DNA of 43,331 bases from an uncultured Croceitalea sp. (GTDB lineage Bacteria > Bacteroidota > Bacteroidia > Flavobacteriales > Flavobacteriaceae): the NCBI GenBank assembly GCA_937926215.1, contig CALEYA010000015.1:1-43331 (forward strand), written 5' to 3'. A model generated the notes under the pieces. That model was not told the origin of the DNA, did not search any database, and worked only from the letters and a program-made list of their open reading frames with translations. Below are positions 7,562 to 20,371 of the stretch, one piece after another; position 1 is the first letter of the stretch, and every line of letters begins with the position of its first letter. The position numbers were made by a program, and so were the translations under genes.

Positions 7562-8464
7562 ATGAACAACGTAAAGAAATTATTCAGTATCCGTGATATG
7601 GAAAACCTATCCGGTATCAAGGCCCACACGATTAGAATTTGGGAAAAACGGTATAGTCTCTTCACGCCAGAAAGAACGGAAACCAATATTAGAACCTACA
7701 GTTTAAAGAGTTTACAGAAGCTTTTGAACATAACGTTGCTTTATCACAACGGCTACAAAATATCAAAAATCGCCAAACTTCCGGAGAGTGAAATCCCGGT
7801 GATAGTGCGTGAGATCGTCGCAAAGAACAGCGAAAAAAGCCATGCTATAAACGCTTTTAAACTTTCCATGATCAATTTTGATCAAACATTATTTTTCAAC
7901 ACCTACAATAGCCTTTTGGCAGAACGCTCCTTTAGGGACATCTTTACTGAAGTGTTCATCCCATTGTTAAACGAACTTGGCCTACTGTGGCAAACCGATA
8001 CCATTAGCCCGTCCCACGAACATTTCGTTACCAATCTTATTAAGCAAAAGATTTACATTAATACGGAAAAATTGCAGATTATTGAACCTACCAGAAAGGA
8101 TAAGGTTTTTGCACTTTTCTTGCCAGAGAACGAAATTCATGAACTGGGATTGTTGTTTTTGAACTATGAGATTATCCTAAAAGGGTACAAGACTATTTAT
8201 TTAGGACAAACCATGCCTATAGAAAATCTTGTGGATTTGTTGAAATACTACGATAACCTTCACTTTGTATCCTATTTTACCGTTTCGCCTTCCAAGGATG
8301 AAATGTCCAAATACATCAGGGAATTTACCAACAAACTAAATCAGTCCAACAATTCAAAACTTTGGATTCTTGGGCATCAAGTCCAACATATCAATCAAGA
8401 AACGTTGCCAACTACCATTAAAACCTTCAATTCCATTGAAAGGGTCGTGAATACCTTGGCTTAA
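7562..8464 (+). CDS. MerR-family regulator with B12-binding (CarH-like) domain
   Basis: This 300-residue protein has an N-terminal MerR winged helix (about 7-75: FSIRDMENLSGIKAHTIRIWEKRY), then a helical B12-cap domain (about 95-175) and a Rossmann-like cobalamin domain (about 180-300). Two CarH signatures are visible: W143-X9-E153-H154 in the helical domain, and E191-x-H193-x-x-G196, whose His is the lower axial ligand of cobalamin. CarH proteins repress carotenoid genes in the dark with adenosylcobalamin bound and release DNA in light. The residue after the Trp is Gln, where Thermus CarH has the second axial His. It heads the crt operon, with a 17-nt gap to crtI, so it probably controls the operon and itself. 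Confidence 0.88.
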   Translation: MNNVKKLFSIRDMENLSGIKAHTIRIWEKRYSLFTPERTETNIRTYSLKSLQKLLNITLLYHNGYKISKIAKLPESEIPVIVREIVAKNSEKSHAINAFKLSMINFDQTLFFNTYNSLLAERSFRDIFTEVFIPLLNELGLLWQTDTISPSHEHFVTNLIKQKIYINTEKLQIIEPTRKDKVFALFLPENEIHELGLLFLNYEIILKGYKTIYLGQTMPIENLVDLLKYYDNLHFVSYFTVSPSKDEMSKYIREFTNKLNQSNNSKLWILGHQVQHINQETLPTTIKTFNSIERVVNTLA

Positions 8465-8481
8465 GTACCCCCAAATACCAT

Positions 8482-9945
8482 ATGAAAAAAGTTGCCATTA
8501 TTGGGTCCGGATTTTCCTCCTTATCAGCAGCTTGTTATTTAGCTAAATCTGGTTTTAAGGTATCCCTTTTTGAAAAAAACGATACTGTAGGAGGCAGGGC
8601 AAGACAGCTAAAAAAACAAGGCTTTACTTTTGATATTGGCCCTAGTTGGTATTGGATGCCCGACATTTTTGAAAAATTCTTTGGGGATTTTGGCAAAAAA
8701 ACTTCCGACTATTACCAATTGGACAAACTAAGCCCCGCTTATAAAATATTCTTTGCGGATGATGTGATAACAATTGGTGATTGCATGGATAAAATCTGCG
8801 AAGAATTTGAACGTATTGAGACCGGTAGCGCCAAACACTTGCGAGACTTTATTGGTAAAGCCCAAGAGAACTATGATATTGCCATTAACAAAATAGTATT
8901 GCGTCCCGGTCTTTCCCCGTTTGAATTGGTTACCAAGGACACTATTCTAAGGGTAGATCAATTTTTTAAGACAATCAGTCAAGAGGTTCGCAAGAAATTT
9001 ACGAATCCCAAATTGGTATCCACCTTGGAGTTTCCGGTGCTTTTTTTGGGCGCCAAACCCAGCAAGACTCCCTCTTTTTATAGTTTTATGAATTTTGCCG
9101 ATTTTGGTTTGGGCACCTGGCATCCAGAAGGCGGTATGTACGAGATTATTAAAGCCATGCGTACCTTGGCCGAAGGACTTGGCGTGGATATCCACACCAA
9201 TGCGCCGGTCGATAAAATTGAAGTGGAACAAGGAAGCACCAAAGGCGTTAGCATAGCCGGTAAACTCTTTGAAGCCGATGTGGTGTTGAGCGGGGCTGAC
9301 TATCACCACTCTGAAACCCTTTTGAACATGGAATACCGCCAGTATTCCGAAGCCTATTGGGATAAAAAGACCTATGCCCCATCCTCCCTATTATTCTATG
9401 TAGGTTTCGATAAGAAATTGCAGAATATCGAGCATCACAACCTATTTTTTGATACCGATTTTGAAAAACATGCCGAAGAGATTTATGACGAACCTACTTG
9501 GCCGTCAGACCCCTTGTTTTATGCAAATTTTCCCTCGGTGACGGATAAAAGCATGGCTCCCAACGGTTGTGAAACGGGTTTCTTCCTCATTCCCATTGCT
9601 CCAGATCTAGAAGATACGGAAGCATTACGAAAGCAATATTTCGATATTATTATCAACCGTTTTGAACTTAGAACGGGACAAGAGGTAAAAAATAGTATTA
9701 TATTTAAGGAGAGCTTCTGTGTAAACGATTTTATTGAAGCCTACAACTCATATAAAGGCAATGCCTATGGCATGGCCAACACATTGACCCAAACCGCATT
9801 CTTGCGACCTGGACTAAAGAGTAAAAAGGTGAACAACCTCTATTTTACCGGACAACTTACCGTGCCGGGACCCGGGGTTCCACCTTCATTGATTTCCGGC
9901 AAACTTGTTGCCGATTTAATCACTAAAAAACACAAGGAAAGATGA
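8482..9945 (+). CDS. crtI: Phytoene desaturase
   Basis: This 487-residue FAD-dependent desaturase of the CrtI family converts colourless phytoene to lycopene at the membrane. The N-terminal dinucleotide fold is clear (VAIIGSGFSSLSAACYLA, then VSLFEKNDTVGGRAR and FDIGPSWYWMP). The C-terminal FAD motif reads YFTGQLTVPGPGVPPSLIS. Length is normal for the family. Of the two CrtI-like genes in the operon, this one sits next to crtB, and its length and motifs fit the four-step desaturase. Its stop overlaps crtB (ATGA, 4 nt). Confidence 0.93.
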   Translation: MKKVAIIGSGFSSLSAACYLAKSGFKVSLFEKNDTVGGRARQLKKQGFTFDIGPSWYWMPDIFEKFFGDFGKKTSDYYQLDKLSPAYKIFFADDVITIGDCMDKICEEFERIETGSAKHLRDFIGKAQENYDIAINKIVLRPGLSPFELVTKDTILRVDQFFKTISQEVRKKFTNPKLVSTLEFPVLFLGAKPSKTPSFYSFMNFADFGLGTWHPEGGMYEIIKAMRTLAEGLGVDIHTNAPVDKIEVEQGSTKGVSIAGKLFEADVVLSGADYHHSETLLNMEYRQYSEAYWDKKTYAPSSLLFYVGFDKKLQNIEHHNLFFDTDFEKHAEEIYDEPTWPSDPLFYANFPSVTDKSMAPNGCETGFFLIPIAPDLEDTEALRKQYFDIIINRFELRTGQEVKNSIIFKESFCVNDFIEAYNSYKGNAYGMANTLTQTAFLRPGLKSKKVNNLYFTGQLTVPGPGVPPSLISGKLVADLITKKHKER

Positions 9946-10781
9946 AAACGCTTTTTGATACCGTATCCTACGGCTGTAGCAAATTGGTAACCGAATCCTA
10001 CAGTACGTCCTTTGCATTGGCCACTAAAATGTTGGGAACCTCCATTAGGTGTGACATCTACAACATCTACGGTTTTGTGCGTTTTGCGGATGAAATCGTG
10101 GACACCTTCCACGACTATAACAAAGAAGAGCTTTTCAATAATTTTGAAAGCGATTTGCACCATGCCCTAGAGCATAAGATTAGCCTTAACCCCATCCTTA
10201 ACGCCTTTCAGTATACCTATCACAAATACGACATCCCATATGATCATGTTGCTGCTTTTATGAAAAGTATGCGTATGGATCTCGTTAAAAAACAATACAA
10301 GACTACGGCCGAGTATAAAGAATATATTTATGGTTCTGCCGATGTGGTGGGACTAATGTGCCTTTGTGTTTTTGTGAATGGCGATAAGCAACAGTACGAA
10401 ACCTTAAAAGAATCTGCAATGGCATTGGGTTCCGCTTTTCAAAAAGTGAATTTTTTAAGGGACTTAAAAGCGGATTTTGAACAGTTGGAGCGTTCCTATT
10501 TTCCCAACACCAATCTTTTGGAGTTGGACGAAGCCTCCAAAAAACGCATTATAGATGAAATCAAGGCAGATTTTGCCCTAGGGTATTCCGGTATCGAAAA
10601 GCTGCCGCAAGAAGCTAAATTTGGTGTTTACACGGCATACAAGTACTACTTTAAACTCCTGCAAAAACTGCAAAAAACGCCACCAATGGAAATAAAGAAT
10701 ACAAGGATACGAGTGCCTAATTATCAAAAATTCGGACTTTTGGCAAAGTCATATGTAAATTACAAACTGCAACTGGTTTAA
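9942..10781 (+). CDS. crtB: Phytoene synthase
   Basis: This 279-residue head-to-head prenyl synthase joins two geranylgeranyl diphosphates into phytoene. Both Asp-rich, magnesium-binding motifs are present: DEIVD at 50-54 and DLKAD at 174-178, preceded by the FQKVNFLRD signature. The substrate-supplying GGPP synthase is not in this window. It is translationally coupled to crtI by a 4-nt overlap, with 4 nt to crtZ. Confidence 0.95.
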   Translation: MKTLFDTVSYGCSKLVTESYSTSFALATKMLGTSIRCDIYNIYGFVRFADEIVDTFHDYNKEELFNNFESDLHHALEHKISLNPILNAFQYTYHKYDIPYDHVAAFMKSMRMDLVKKQYKTTAEYKEYIYGSADVVGLMCLCVFVNGDKQQYETLKESAMALGSAFQKVNFLRDLKADFEQLERSYFPNTNLLELDEASKKRIIDEIKADFALGYSGIEKLPQEAKFGVYTAYKYYFKLLQKLQKTPPMEIKNTRIRVPNYQKFGLLAKSYVNYKLQLV

Positions 10782-10785
10782 GCTA

Positions 10786-13347
<2,562 letters not shown>

Positions 13348-13351
<4 letters not shown>

Positions 13352-14052
13352 GGCGAAGCTGTATCTAGAAAATCAATACCGTTCCATTTCCCTAACGACT
13401 TATAAGGTTGAAACCTTGCGAATAACTCTTCTGAATACCATTGCAGTTCCCTCGTTTTTCCAATAGCACCTGCATGCCCCGAAGTCTGATAAGCAAAACG
13501 ATTGAGCGACTCCAAGTTTTTCCAAATACTGAAGGTGGCCATATTTTTGATAGGAACCTCCCCCACCCCTTTGGTGAAAAGCAAACCATCATTCCCTTTC
13601 AAATGCTGTTGTGATTTTGGGACGTACTTCCAAAACCGGTATAAGAACTTCGTTTTGATGGTTGCCCGTGTTATCACTGCAATCTGGGCCACACCTTCTA
13701 AACTGGAACTTTTTTTAAAGGGGTTACCTCCACCCCATGTGCCTCTAGCCAATATGTTTTTTAGGTAAAGTGTATAGTGCTGGGAGGACTTGCTCGTATA
13801 TCTGTTGAATAAGGCCGCCCTTTTAAAAAAAACAGTAGCATGATTTTCTTCATCCCAAACTTGTAGTAATGCGTAGGTGCTAAAATCCGGTTTGGGATCA
13901 AAGCCATCCCTTCCCGTTCCCAATAACTTATAAAATTCTAATCCTTTTACCTTGGTAAGCTTTGCATGAGCAAATTGCATCATAAAAAAGGCCCATATTT
14001 TGGATCCAACACCCGTAAACTTAAAGAACGTAAGTGTTGTTATTTGGGACAT
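13348..14052 (-). CDS. crtA: CrtA-family carotenoid monooxygenase (probable 2-hydroxylase)
   Basis: This 234-residue protein of the spheroidene monooxygenase (CrtA) family shows the hallmark blocks FYKLLGTGRDGFDPKPDFSTY, ARGTWGGGNPF, ITRATIKTKFLYRFW, GVGEVPI, ATFSIW and WYSEELFARF. Bacterial CrtA makes 2-keto groups on acyclic carotenoids. A CrtA-related enzyme of a myxol-producing Flavobacterium acts as a carotenoid 2-hydroxylase, which fits the neighbouring crtD/cruF. It is convergent to the crt operon rather than in it, and its ATG follows directly on the stop of the thioredoxin-like gene (0-nt gap). Confidence 0.88.
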
Positions 14053-14619
14053 CTATTCCTTGGCTAACAAATCGTCGATAATGTCAGTGACGGTTGACGT
14101 GTTCCAATTTGCAATACCGTCTTGCTCTATGACAATGTATCCGTTTTGGTCGATAAGATAAGAATACGGTGTTTTCTCCGGTACATTAACCGCTGATTTA
14201 TCACCAATAATTAGATAGGTCACAGGAAAGTCAAATTCCTTTTTCGCCATGAATTCTTCCACTGGCGACCTATTTTCATTGGTAATGATATAAAAGTCCA
14301 TTCTTCCTTTATAGGCATCGTATAATTTTTGGATACCGGACAGTTCCGCTTCACTGGGTAACCGCCAAGACGCCCAAAAATTAATAAGTACAATATTTCC
14401 CTTCGACTTTTCAAAATTAAAAAAGTCCCAATTTTCATCCTTAAGCCGCCAATCGTAGTCCGTAATCTGCTTCCGTTCATCTGCATCGACTACATATGGG
14501 GAATAGGAGAAAATCCGGTTTAAAAGCAATTTTCCGTAATGACCAATAGGGGTCACAAAGAAGGAGAGGATAAAAAGAATAAGAACAACATTGAATACTG
14601 TTTTTTTCTTTATTGCCAT
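14053..14619 (-). CDS. Membrane-anchored TlpA-like protein lacking both redox cysteines
   Basis: This 188-residue protein has one N-terminal membrane segment (VFNVVLILFILSFFV), then a periplasmic TlpA/ResA-like thioredoxin fold (VLINFWASW, SEAELSGIQKLYDAY, YSYLIDQNG). The usual WCxxC of the active site reads W85-R86-L87-P88-S89, so both catalytic cysteines are lost and it cannot act as a thiol oxidoreductase. The rest of the fold looks intact, arguing for a repurposed scaffold or chaperone rather than decay. It is directly upstream of crtA in one operon. Confidence 0.85.
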   Translation of the reverse strand: MAIKKKTVFNVVLILFILSFFVTPIGHYGKLLLNRIFSYSPYVVDADERKQITDYDWRLKDENWDFFNFEKSKGNIVLINFWASWRLPSEAELSGIQKLYDAYKGRMDFYIITNENRSPVEEFMAKKEFDFPVTYLIIGDKSAVNVPEKTPYSYLIDQNGYIVIEQDGIANWNTSTVTDIIDDLLAKE

Positions 14620-14639
14620 AAGGAGATATGTATTAAAAC

Positions 14640-14671
14640 CAAAAAACTCCTGATATCGCAGGAGCTTTTTG
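14640..14671 (-). terminator. Terminator after aconitase
   Basis: CTCCTG (14647-14652) pairs with CAGGAG (14659-14664). Flanking A and T runs give a U-tract on the minus strand (GGAGTTTTTT). It ends the aconitase transcript before the tlpA-like gene. Confidence 0.75.
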
Positions 14672-14685
14672 GTTTTTGCTGTGTA

Positions 14686-16956
14686 TTATGCGTTTTCCCT
14701 TTTAATTACATTAAGGGCGGAACCTTCATTAAACCAATTTATCTGAGCATCGTTATACGTATGGTTCGCCATAATGGTATCCGTACTGCCATCGGCATGT
14801 ACGACTTCCAATGTTAACGGCTTATCCGGAGCAAAGTCCGCAATATCAACAAAATTGAAGGTATCATCTTCTTGGATAAGGTCATAATCCGCTTCGTTGG
14901 CAAAGGTCAACCCTAACATCCCTTGTTTTTTAAGGTTGGTCTCATGGATCCTTGCAAAGGATTTTACCAATACCGCAGCTACCCCCAAATGACGGGGCTG
15001 CATGGCAGCATGTTCCCTAGAGGAACCTTCGCCGTAGTTATGGTCACCTATAACAATAGTTTTTATTCCCTTCTCTTTATATGCCCTTTGCGTATCAGGA
15101 ACACCACCGTATTCACCGCTAAGCTGGTTCTTAACAAAATTGGTTTTCTTATTGTAGGCGTTTATGGCCCCAATAAGGGTATTGTTGGCAATATTATCCA
15201 AATGTCCCCTGTAACGTAACCACGGTCCGGCCATAGAAATATGGTCCGTAGTACATTTACCAAAGGCTTTGATCAACAATTTCACCCCTTGCAATTCCTC
15301 GGGTTGTATAGGCACAAAAGGTGCCAACAACTGCAGACGCTCCGAACTTGTAGAGACAACTACCTGCACACCACTACCATCTTCCATTGGCGCTACAAAA
15401 CCGGCATCTTCAACGGCAAAACCTTCTGGAGGCAATTCATACCCTCTTGGCTCGTCCAATACAACTTCTTCCCCTTCTTCATTGATCAATTTATCCGTCA
15501 TTGGATTAAAATCCAACCGTCCAGATATGGCAATAGCCGTCACCAATTCCGGTGATCCTACAAAGGCCAAGGTATTTGGGTTTCCATCCGCACGTTTGGC
15601 AAAGTTTCTGTTGAAGGAATGCACGATGGTATTCCTCGGTCCATCTAAAGCTTTGTCACCGTAACGGTCCCACATCCCTATACAAGGTCCACAGGCATTG
15701 GCAAAAACAGTAGCCCCTACCTTATCGAAGGTATTGATAAAACCATCGCGTTCAATAGTATATCGTACTTGTTCTGAACCCGGTGTTATGGTAAACTCCG
15801 ACTTCATTTTTAATTTTTTCTGGGAAACCTGTTTCGCCAAGGAAGCCGCCCTAGAAATATCCTCGTACGAGGAATTTGTACAAGAACCTATAAGTCCGAC
15901 CTCAACATTCAAAGGCCAATCATTTTCTTTGGCCGCTTCACCCATTTTTGATATTGGGGTAGCCAAATCCGGCGTAAAAGGTCCGTTTAAATGTGGCTCC
16001 AATGTACTAAGGTCAATCTCTATAACTTGGTCAAAATATTTTTCAGGATCAGTGTAAGCTTCAGGATCCGCCGTAAGATGTTGTTTTGCATCTTTTGCAG
16101 CATCTGCAACATCTGCACGATTCGTAGCCCGTAAATAACGATCCATAGAATCGTCGTATCCAAATGTGGATGTAGTAGCCCCTATTTCTGCACCCATGTT
16201 ACAAATAGTGCCTTTACCTGTGCAGGACATCGATTTTGCGCCTTCACCAAAATATTCTACAATGGCACCCGTACCACCTTTGGCAGTTACGATACCCGCA
16301 ACTTTAAGGATAACATCTTTTGGAGCGGTCCATCCAGAAAGTTTACCTACTAATTTTACACCTATAAGTTTTGGGAATTTCAATTCCCATGGCATACCCG
16401 CCATAACATCTACGGCATCCGCACCACCAACACCAATGGCTATCATACCAAGTCCACCTGCATTAACGGTATGGGAATCCGTTCCTATCATCATCCCACC
16501 AGGAAAAGCATAATTTTCCAAAACTACTTGGTGGATGATACCGGCCCCTGGTTTCCAAAAACCAATTCCGTACTTATTGGAAACGGATTCCAGAAAATCA
16601 AAAACTTCATTACTGGTTTCGTTCGCACGCTTTAAATCTGCAGTGGCACCTACTTTGGCCTGTATCAAGTGATCACAGTGTACTGTTGTAGGCACGGCAA
16701 CTTTAGGTTTACCGGCATGCATAAATTGCAATAAGGCCATTTGGGCCGTAGCATCTTGACAAGCGACCCGATCGGGAGCAAAATCAACATAATCCTTACC
16801 TCTGGCAAACACCTTGTCCGGATTACCGTCCCAAAGATGGGAATACAATATTTTTTCTGCTAGTGTTAAGGGTCTCCCTACTAGCTTTCGCGCTATGTCC
16901 ACCTTTTGTCCCATGGTGGCATAGACTTCTTTAATCATGTCAATGTCAAACGCCAT
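14686..16956 (-). CDS. acn: Aconitate hydratase
   Basis: This 756-residue enzyme of the mitochondrial-type aconitase class interconverts citrate and isocitrate in the TCA cycle. The [4Fe-4S] ligands are visible: C359 (GSCTNSS), C422 and C425 ([10 protein letters not shown]). Also present are the substrate-binding [10 protein letters not shown] and the swivel-domain [15 protein letters not shown]. Length is standard. It is a single-gene unit with a terminator, and no consensus promoter is seen in the roughly 160-nt upstream gap. Confidence 0.97.
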   Translation of the reverse strand: MAFDIDMIKEVYATMGQKVDIARKLVGRPLTLAEKILYSHLWDGNPDKVFARGKDYVDFAPDRVACQDATAQMALLQFMHAGKPKVAVPTTVHCDHLIQAKVGATADLKRANETSNEVFDFLESVSNKYGIGFWKPGAGIIHQVVLENYAFPGGMMIGTDSHTVNAGGLGMIAIGVGGADAVDVMAGMPWELKFPKLIGVKLVGKLSGWTAPKDVILKVAGIVTAKGGTGAIVEYFGEGAKSMSCTGKGTICNMGAEIGATTSTFGYDDSMDRYLRATNRADVADAAKDAKQHLTADPEAYTDPEKYFDQVIEIDLSTLEPHLNGPFTPDLATPISKMGEAAKENDWPLNVEVGLIGSCTNSSYEDISRAASLAKQVSQKKLKMKSEFTITPGSEQVRYTIERDGFINTFDKVGATVFANACGPCIGMWDRYGDKALDGPRNTIVHSFNRNFAKRADGNPNTLAFVGSPELVTAIAISGRLDFNPMTDKLINEEGEEVVLDEPRGYELPPEGFAVEDAGFVAPMEDGSGVQVVVSTSSERLQLLAPFVPIQPEELQGVKLLIKAFGKCTTDHISMAGPWLRYRGHLDNIANNTLIGAINAYNKKTNFVKNQLSGEYGGVPDTQRAYKEKGIKTIVIGDHNYGEGSSREHAAMQPRHLGVAAVLVKSFARIHETNLKKQGMLGLTFANEADYDLIQEDDTFNFVDIADFAPDKPLTLEVVHADGSTDTIMANHTYNDAQINWFNEGSALNVIKRENA

Positions 16957-17119
16957 TATGCAAATTTGTTTAGGTAATTACAATTTGTTAAAATTACAAA
17001 AATGAAATCGGGTATAAAACAGCTTTTGTGCTATTCCATCACTTTTATCAAAAGAAAAAATACAATTGGGTATTTTTATGGAATTAGGCGTAAGAAAGGG
17101 CTAGAAATTACTGGGTTAT

Positions 17120-18073
17120 CTAAAAAAGTTCCCTAATAATGTCATCCTCAGAAATTCCTTCTGCCTCCGCTTTGTAGTTTTTAAGGATGCGATGCCTTAA
17201 TATTCCAAATGCTACTGCCTTTACATCATCAATGTCCGGTGAAAACCTACCGTTGATAGCCGCATTCGCCTTAGCGCCCAAAATTAAGTTTTGCGAAGCC
17301 CTTGGACCTGCACCCCAATCAATATAGTTTTTAACGAAATCTGAAGCGGTTTCCAAATTAGGCCTGGTTTTATTGACCAAGCGTACCGTATAATCGATAA
17401 CATTGTCCGGTACGGGAATCCTTCTGACCAAACTTTGTACATCATTGATGCCGTCCGCACTAAAGAGCGTACTCAAATTTACCGACCTATCTGAAGTGGT
17501 CGTTTTAACAATATCTATTTCTTCTTGAATGGAAGGGTACGTTAGGTTTATAGCGAACATAAAACGGTCCAACTGTGCTTCCGGCAAGGGGTACGTACCT
17601 TCTTGTTCTATGGGGTTTTGGGTAGCCAATACAAAATAAGGCCGTTCCAATTTATGCTGTTGTCCGGCAATGGTTACGGAACGTTCTTGCATAGCTTCCA
17701 ATAGTGCCGCCTGTGTCTTTGGTGGTGTTCTGTTGATTTCATCCGCAAGGATAATATTGGCAAAGATGGGGCCTTTAATAAACTTAAAATTCCGGTTTTG
17801 GTCCAATACCTCGCTCCCTAAGATATCACTGGGCATCAAATCTGGGGTAAATTGAATGCGTTTAAAATCCAATCCCAAAGTTTGTGCTATGGTGTTTACC
17901 ATCAAGGTTTTTGCCAGTCCCGGCACGCCTATTAATAAGGAATGTCCCCCGGTATAGATGGAGAGTAAAATTTGCTCCACTACCTTATCTTGGCCTACGA
18001 TGACCTTGGCAATTTCATTTTTAAGGGATTGGTGTTTTGCTACGAGATTTTCAATCGCTGCTACGTCCGACAT
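17120..18073 (-). CDS. MoxR-family AAA+ ATPase
   Basis: This 317-residue AAA+ chaperone-like ATPase has Walker A GVPGLAKT (49-56), Walker B with D111-E112 (LADEINR), sensor ATQNP and an arginine-rich lid (GPRASQNLIL). MoxR proteins usually act with a DUF58/VWA-domain partner, probably encoded further left outside the operon seen here, or elsewhere. It is the last of a three-gene run after two PPIase genes, with a 1-nt gap to the SurA-like gene, which suggests envelope-protein maturation or quality control. Confidence 0.93.
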   Translation of the reverse strand: MSDVAAIENLVAKHQSLKNEIAKVIVGQDKVVEQILLSIYTGGHSLLIGVPGLAKTLMVNTIAQTLGLDFKRIQFTPDLMPSDILGSEVLDQNRNFKFIKGPIFANIILADEINRTPPKTQAALLEAMQERSVTIAGQQHKLERPYFVLATQNPIEQEGTYPLPEAQLDRFMFAINLTYPSIQEEIDIVKTTTSDRSVNLSTLFSADGINDVQSLVRRIPVPDNVIDYTVRLVNKTRPNLETASDFVKNYIDWGAGPRASQNLILGAKANAAINGRFSPDIDDVKAVAFGILRHRILKNYKAEAEGISEDDIIRELF

Positions 18074-18074
18074 A

Positions 18075-19502
18075 TTATTCTTTTACCCAATTGTTTGCAA
18101 AATCGCAATCCTTGTTTTCGTTGTCCACTTGCACGTAAACGTCTTCAATTTTTTCTGACATCCACTTTTGTACGGCCTTGAACTGCTTTTCCCTAAGTGC
18201 CAACTCTTGTATTTTTATATAGTCTCGTGCAAAATCGGCTTTATGCTCGTCATACCTATTGGAAATTTTCATGATCTTAAACTTAGGCGCACCGCCCCTT
18301 GGGTCATCTTCACGTATAGGCCTGGAAATTTCACCGTCCTTTAATTTATTGATTTGATTGTAGAGCGATGGGTCCATTTTGGTCAGCTCAAACTTGGAAT
18401 CAAAATTTATAGGATTCCTAAGCACCCCACCGTCATTCTTGGTCTCTTTTTCGTCCGAAAAATTGAGGGCTGCATCCGCAAAAGAATATTTACCATCGAT
18501 AATCTGTTGGCGGATGGAATCCAATTCCGTTGCTGCCTTTTTCATTGCTTCATCGGATATTTCAGGTTGCAACAAGATATGTCTTAAATCAACCTCTTGC
18601 CCCCTTATTTTCTCTACCAGAATAATATGATACCCAAAATCAGTTTCAAAAGGGTCAGAGATCTCTCCTTCTTGCAAGCTAAAGGCAACATCCTTGAATT
18701 CCTTTACAAACGGGGTTTGCCGTGTCATACTATAAAAACCGCCCTTTGACTTAGATCCAGGGTCTTGGGAATAAAGAATCGCTTTTACGTTAAAACTGGC
18801 ATCGTTTTCCTCAACATCTTGTTTTATGGCGTTCAACCGGTCTATAACCTTTTGGTTTTCGGCTTCTGAGGGCTTGGGTTGTTTTACGATTTGGGAGATT
18901 TCCAATTCCGCACCAAAAACAGGGCGTTCATCTTCCGGTATTCTATAAAAAAACTGACGTACTTCCTCAGGGGTTACCTCAATTTCCGATGTAATCTTTT
19001 GTTGCATTTTTTCGGAAAGCATACGCAACTTATTGATTTCAAAAAGCTCCGCTTTAAAGCTTTCCAAGTCGGCCTTTTTATAGTATTTCAACATTTTCTC
19101 TACGCTGCCTATTTGTGACGACAGTTGTTGGATTTGCCTGTCACTGGTAGCGTTTACCTGATCGTCAGAAACCAAAAGACTATCCTGTACGGCTTGGTGG
19201 GCATACAAACGATCCTCCATTAATTTCCCCAATAATTGGCAGTGGGTGATATCTTCAGTCGAGGCCCCTTGGCTTTTTAAGTCGATCAAGGTCTTTTCAA
19301 CATCGGATTCCAAAATAACATAATCCCCAATGACCGCAGCAATGCCGTCCAGTTTTTCACGCTTTACCACTACGGAATCCGCAGTTGCGTTATTCTCCGT
19401 CACTGTGTCTTGCACATCCGTTGTCTGGTCGTCTTGCGCTGTTATAAGTTGTAGGCCCAGTACAAAAAACAGGCAGGCTATTAGATTATTCTTCGTTTCC
19501 AT
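18075..19502 (-). CDS. surA: SurA-like periplasmic peptidyl-prolyl isomerase
   Basis: I start at METKNN (ATG 19502, 475 residues) because this places a clean signal peptide (LIACLFFVLGLQLITAQ) at the N-terminus; further upstream codons only increase the overlap with the preceding gene. A chaperone region (about 40-185, beginning DGIAAVIGDYVILESDV) is followed by two parvulin (PpiC) modules, each ending in a GYHIILVEK or related block. It should fold outer-membrane proteins in the periplasm. Overlaps the preceding lipoprotein gene by 17 nt. Confidence 0.93.
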   Translation of the reverse strand: METKNNLIACLFFVLGLQLITAQDDQTTDVQDTVTENNATADSVVVKREKLDGIAAVIGDYVILESDVEKTLIDLKSQGASTEDITHCQLLGKLMEDRLYAHQAVQDSLLVSDDQVNATSDRQIQQLSSQIGSVEKMLKYYKKADLESFKAELFEINKLRMLSEKMQQKITSEIEVTPEEVRQFFYRIPEDERPVFGAELEISQIVKQPKPSEAENQKVIDRLNAIKQDVEENDASFNVKAILYSQDPGSKSKGGFYSMTRQTPFVKEFKDVAFSLQEGEISDPFETDFGYHIILVEKIRGQEVDLRHILLQPEISDEAMKKAATELDSIRQQIIDGKYSFADAALNFSDEKETKNDGGVLRNPINFDSKFELTKMDPSLYNQINKLKDGEISRPIREDDPRGGAPKFKIMKISNRYDEHKADFARDYIKIQELALREKQFKAVQKWMSEKIEDVYVQVDNENKDCDFANNWVKE

Positions 19503-20367
19503 AAATTTCAAATTCATTTTTTTTAATGGCTTCATCTATGATTTCCGTTTCTAACTGACGTTCCTTGGCCAGTCTACGTCTGTTCAATATAATTCTTTTA
19601 ATATCCGGTGCAATGTAGGCCATTGGTGCCGTATCATTAACGTTCAATACGTCCTTCACCTTACCCAAATATACCCCCAATGAGTCCTTAAGCTCAAAAA
19701 ATTGTGATTTCTTTAAGTGCTTATCCTGGTTTGCATAGCTCAAAGGCGCAATCTCTGCCATGACACGGGAGGCACTTACCCATATAGAATCGTTAAAATG
19801 TATTTTTCTGAATTGAACCGCAATGGAATCTAAATACTCCTTGTCCTCTTGCCCAAAGGATTTGATCCGATCCACAACCTCATCTTTATCCAAAAACTGA
19901 TTGGGCAAAACTACAAACCGCAGTTGCACCAATTTTTCATTAAGCCTAAAGTTTTCCTTAGCAGCGTCGTAGTATGCCCTAAGTTCGGCGGTATTGACCG
20001 CCGTATCTTGGGACTGTTGTACTAAAGCTTCCGTATACGCCCTAGTATATAAATCCGCACGATAATCTTCTACCAACCTATTGAATTTCTTCAATTTTTC
20101 TTCGGTAAGGTTGATTTTAGATTTTTCCAGCAGTAATTGCTTGGCAGCCCAATTGTTTACATAATTCACCATAAAAGCCGCACTATCCCTTGGGCTTAGG
20201 TCCTTATCCATAAACGGGGAAACATCCTCTGGATATAGATACACCTCACCGACCCGCGCTATGGGCGTACCCGGTTCATCATCCTTAAACAAATTACCAC
20301 AAGAAGCCACCATAAAGGCTAAAAGGAGCGGAACACTATAATAAAGAGTACTTTTTGCAAATCGCAT
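19486..20367 (-). CDS. PpiC-like foldase lipoprotein
   Basis: I chose the ATG at 20367 (293 residues) because MRFAKSTLYYSVPLLLAFMVASC gives a proper SpII signal peptide with lipobox VASC; a longer ORF adds a Cys-rich, unlikely leader. The body resembles the SurA/PpiC N-terminal chaperone region (ARVGEVYLYPEDVSPF, long helices), with only a weak rotamase segment. It is first of three co-oriented genes with the SurA-like and MoxR genes. A consensus promoter lies only 5 nt upstream of the ATG, implying an almost leaderless mRNA. Confidence 0.85.
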   Translation of the reverse strand: MRFAKSTLYYSVPLLLAFMVASCGNLFKDDEPGTPIARVGEVYLYPEDVSPFMDKDLSPRDSAAFMVNYVNNWAAKQLLLEKSKINLTEEKLKKFNRLVEDYRADLYTRAYTEALVQQSQDTAVNTAELRAYYDAAKENFRLNEKLVQLRFVVLPNQFLDKDEVVDRIKSFGQEDKEYLDSIAVQFRKIHFNDSIWVSASRVMAEIAPLSYANQDKHLKKSQFFELKDSLGVYLGKVKDVLNVNDTAPMAYIAPDIKRIILNRRRLAKERQLETEIIDEAIKKNEFEIYGNEE

Positions 20368-20371
20368 CCAG

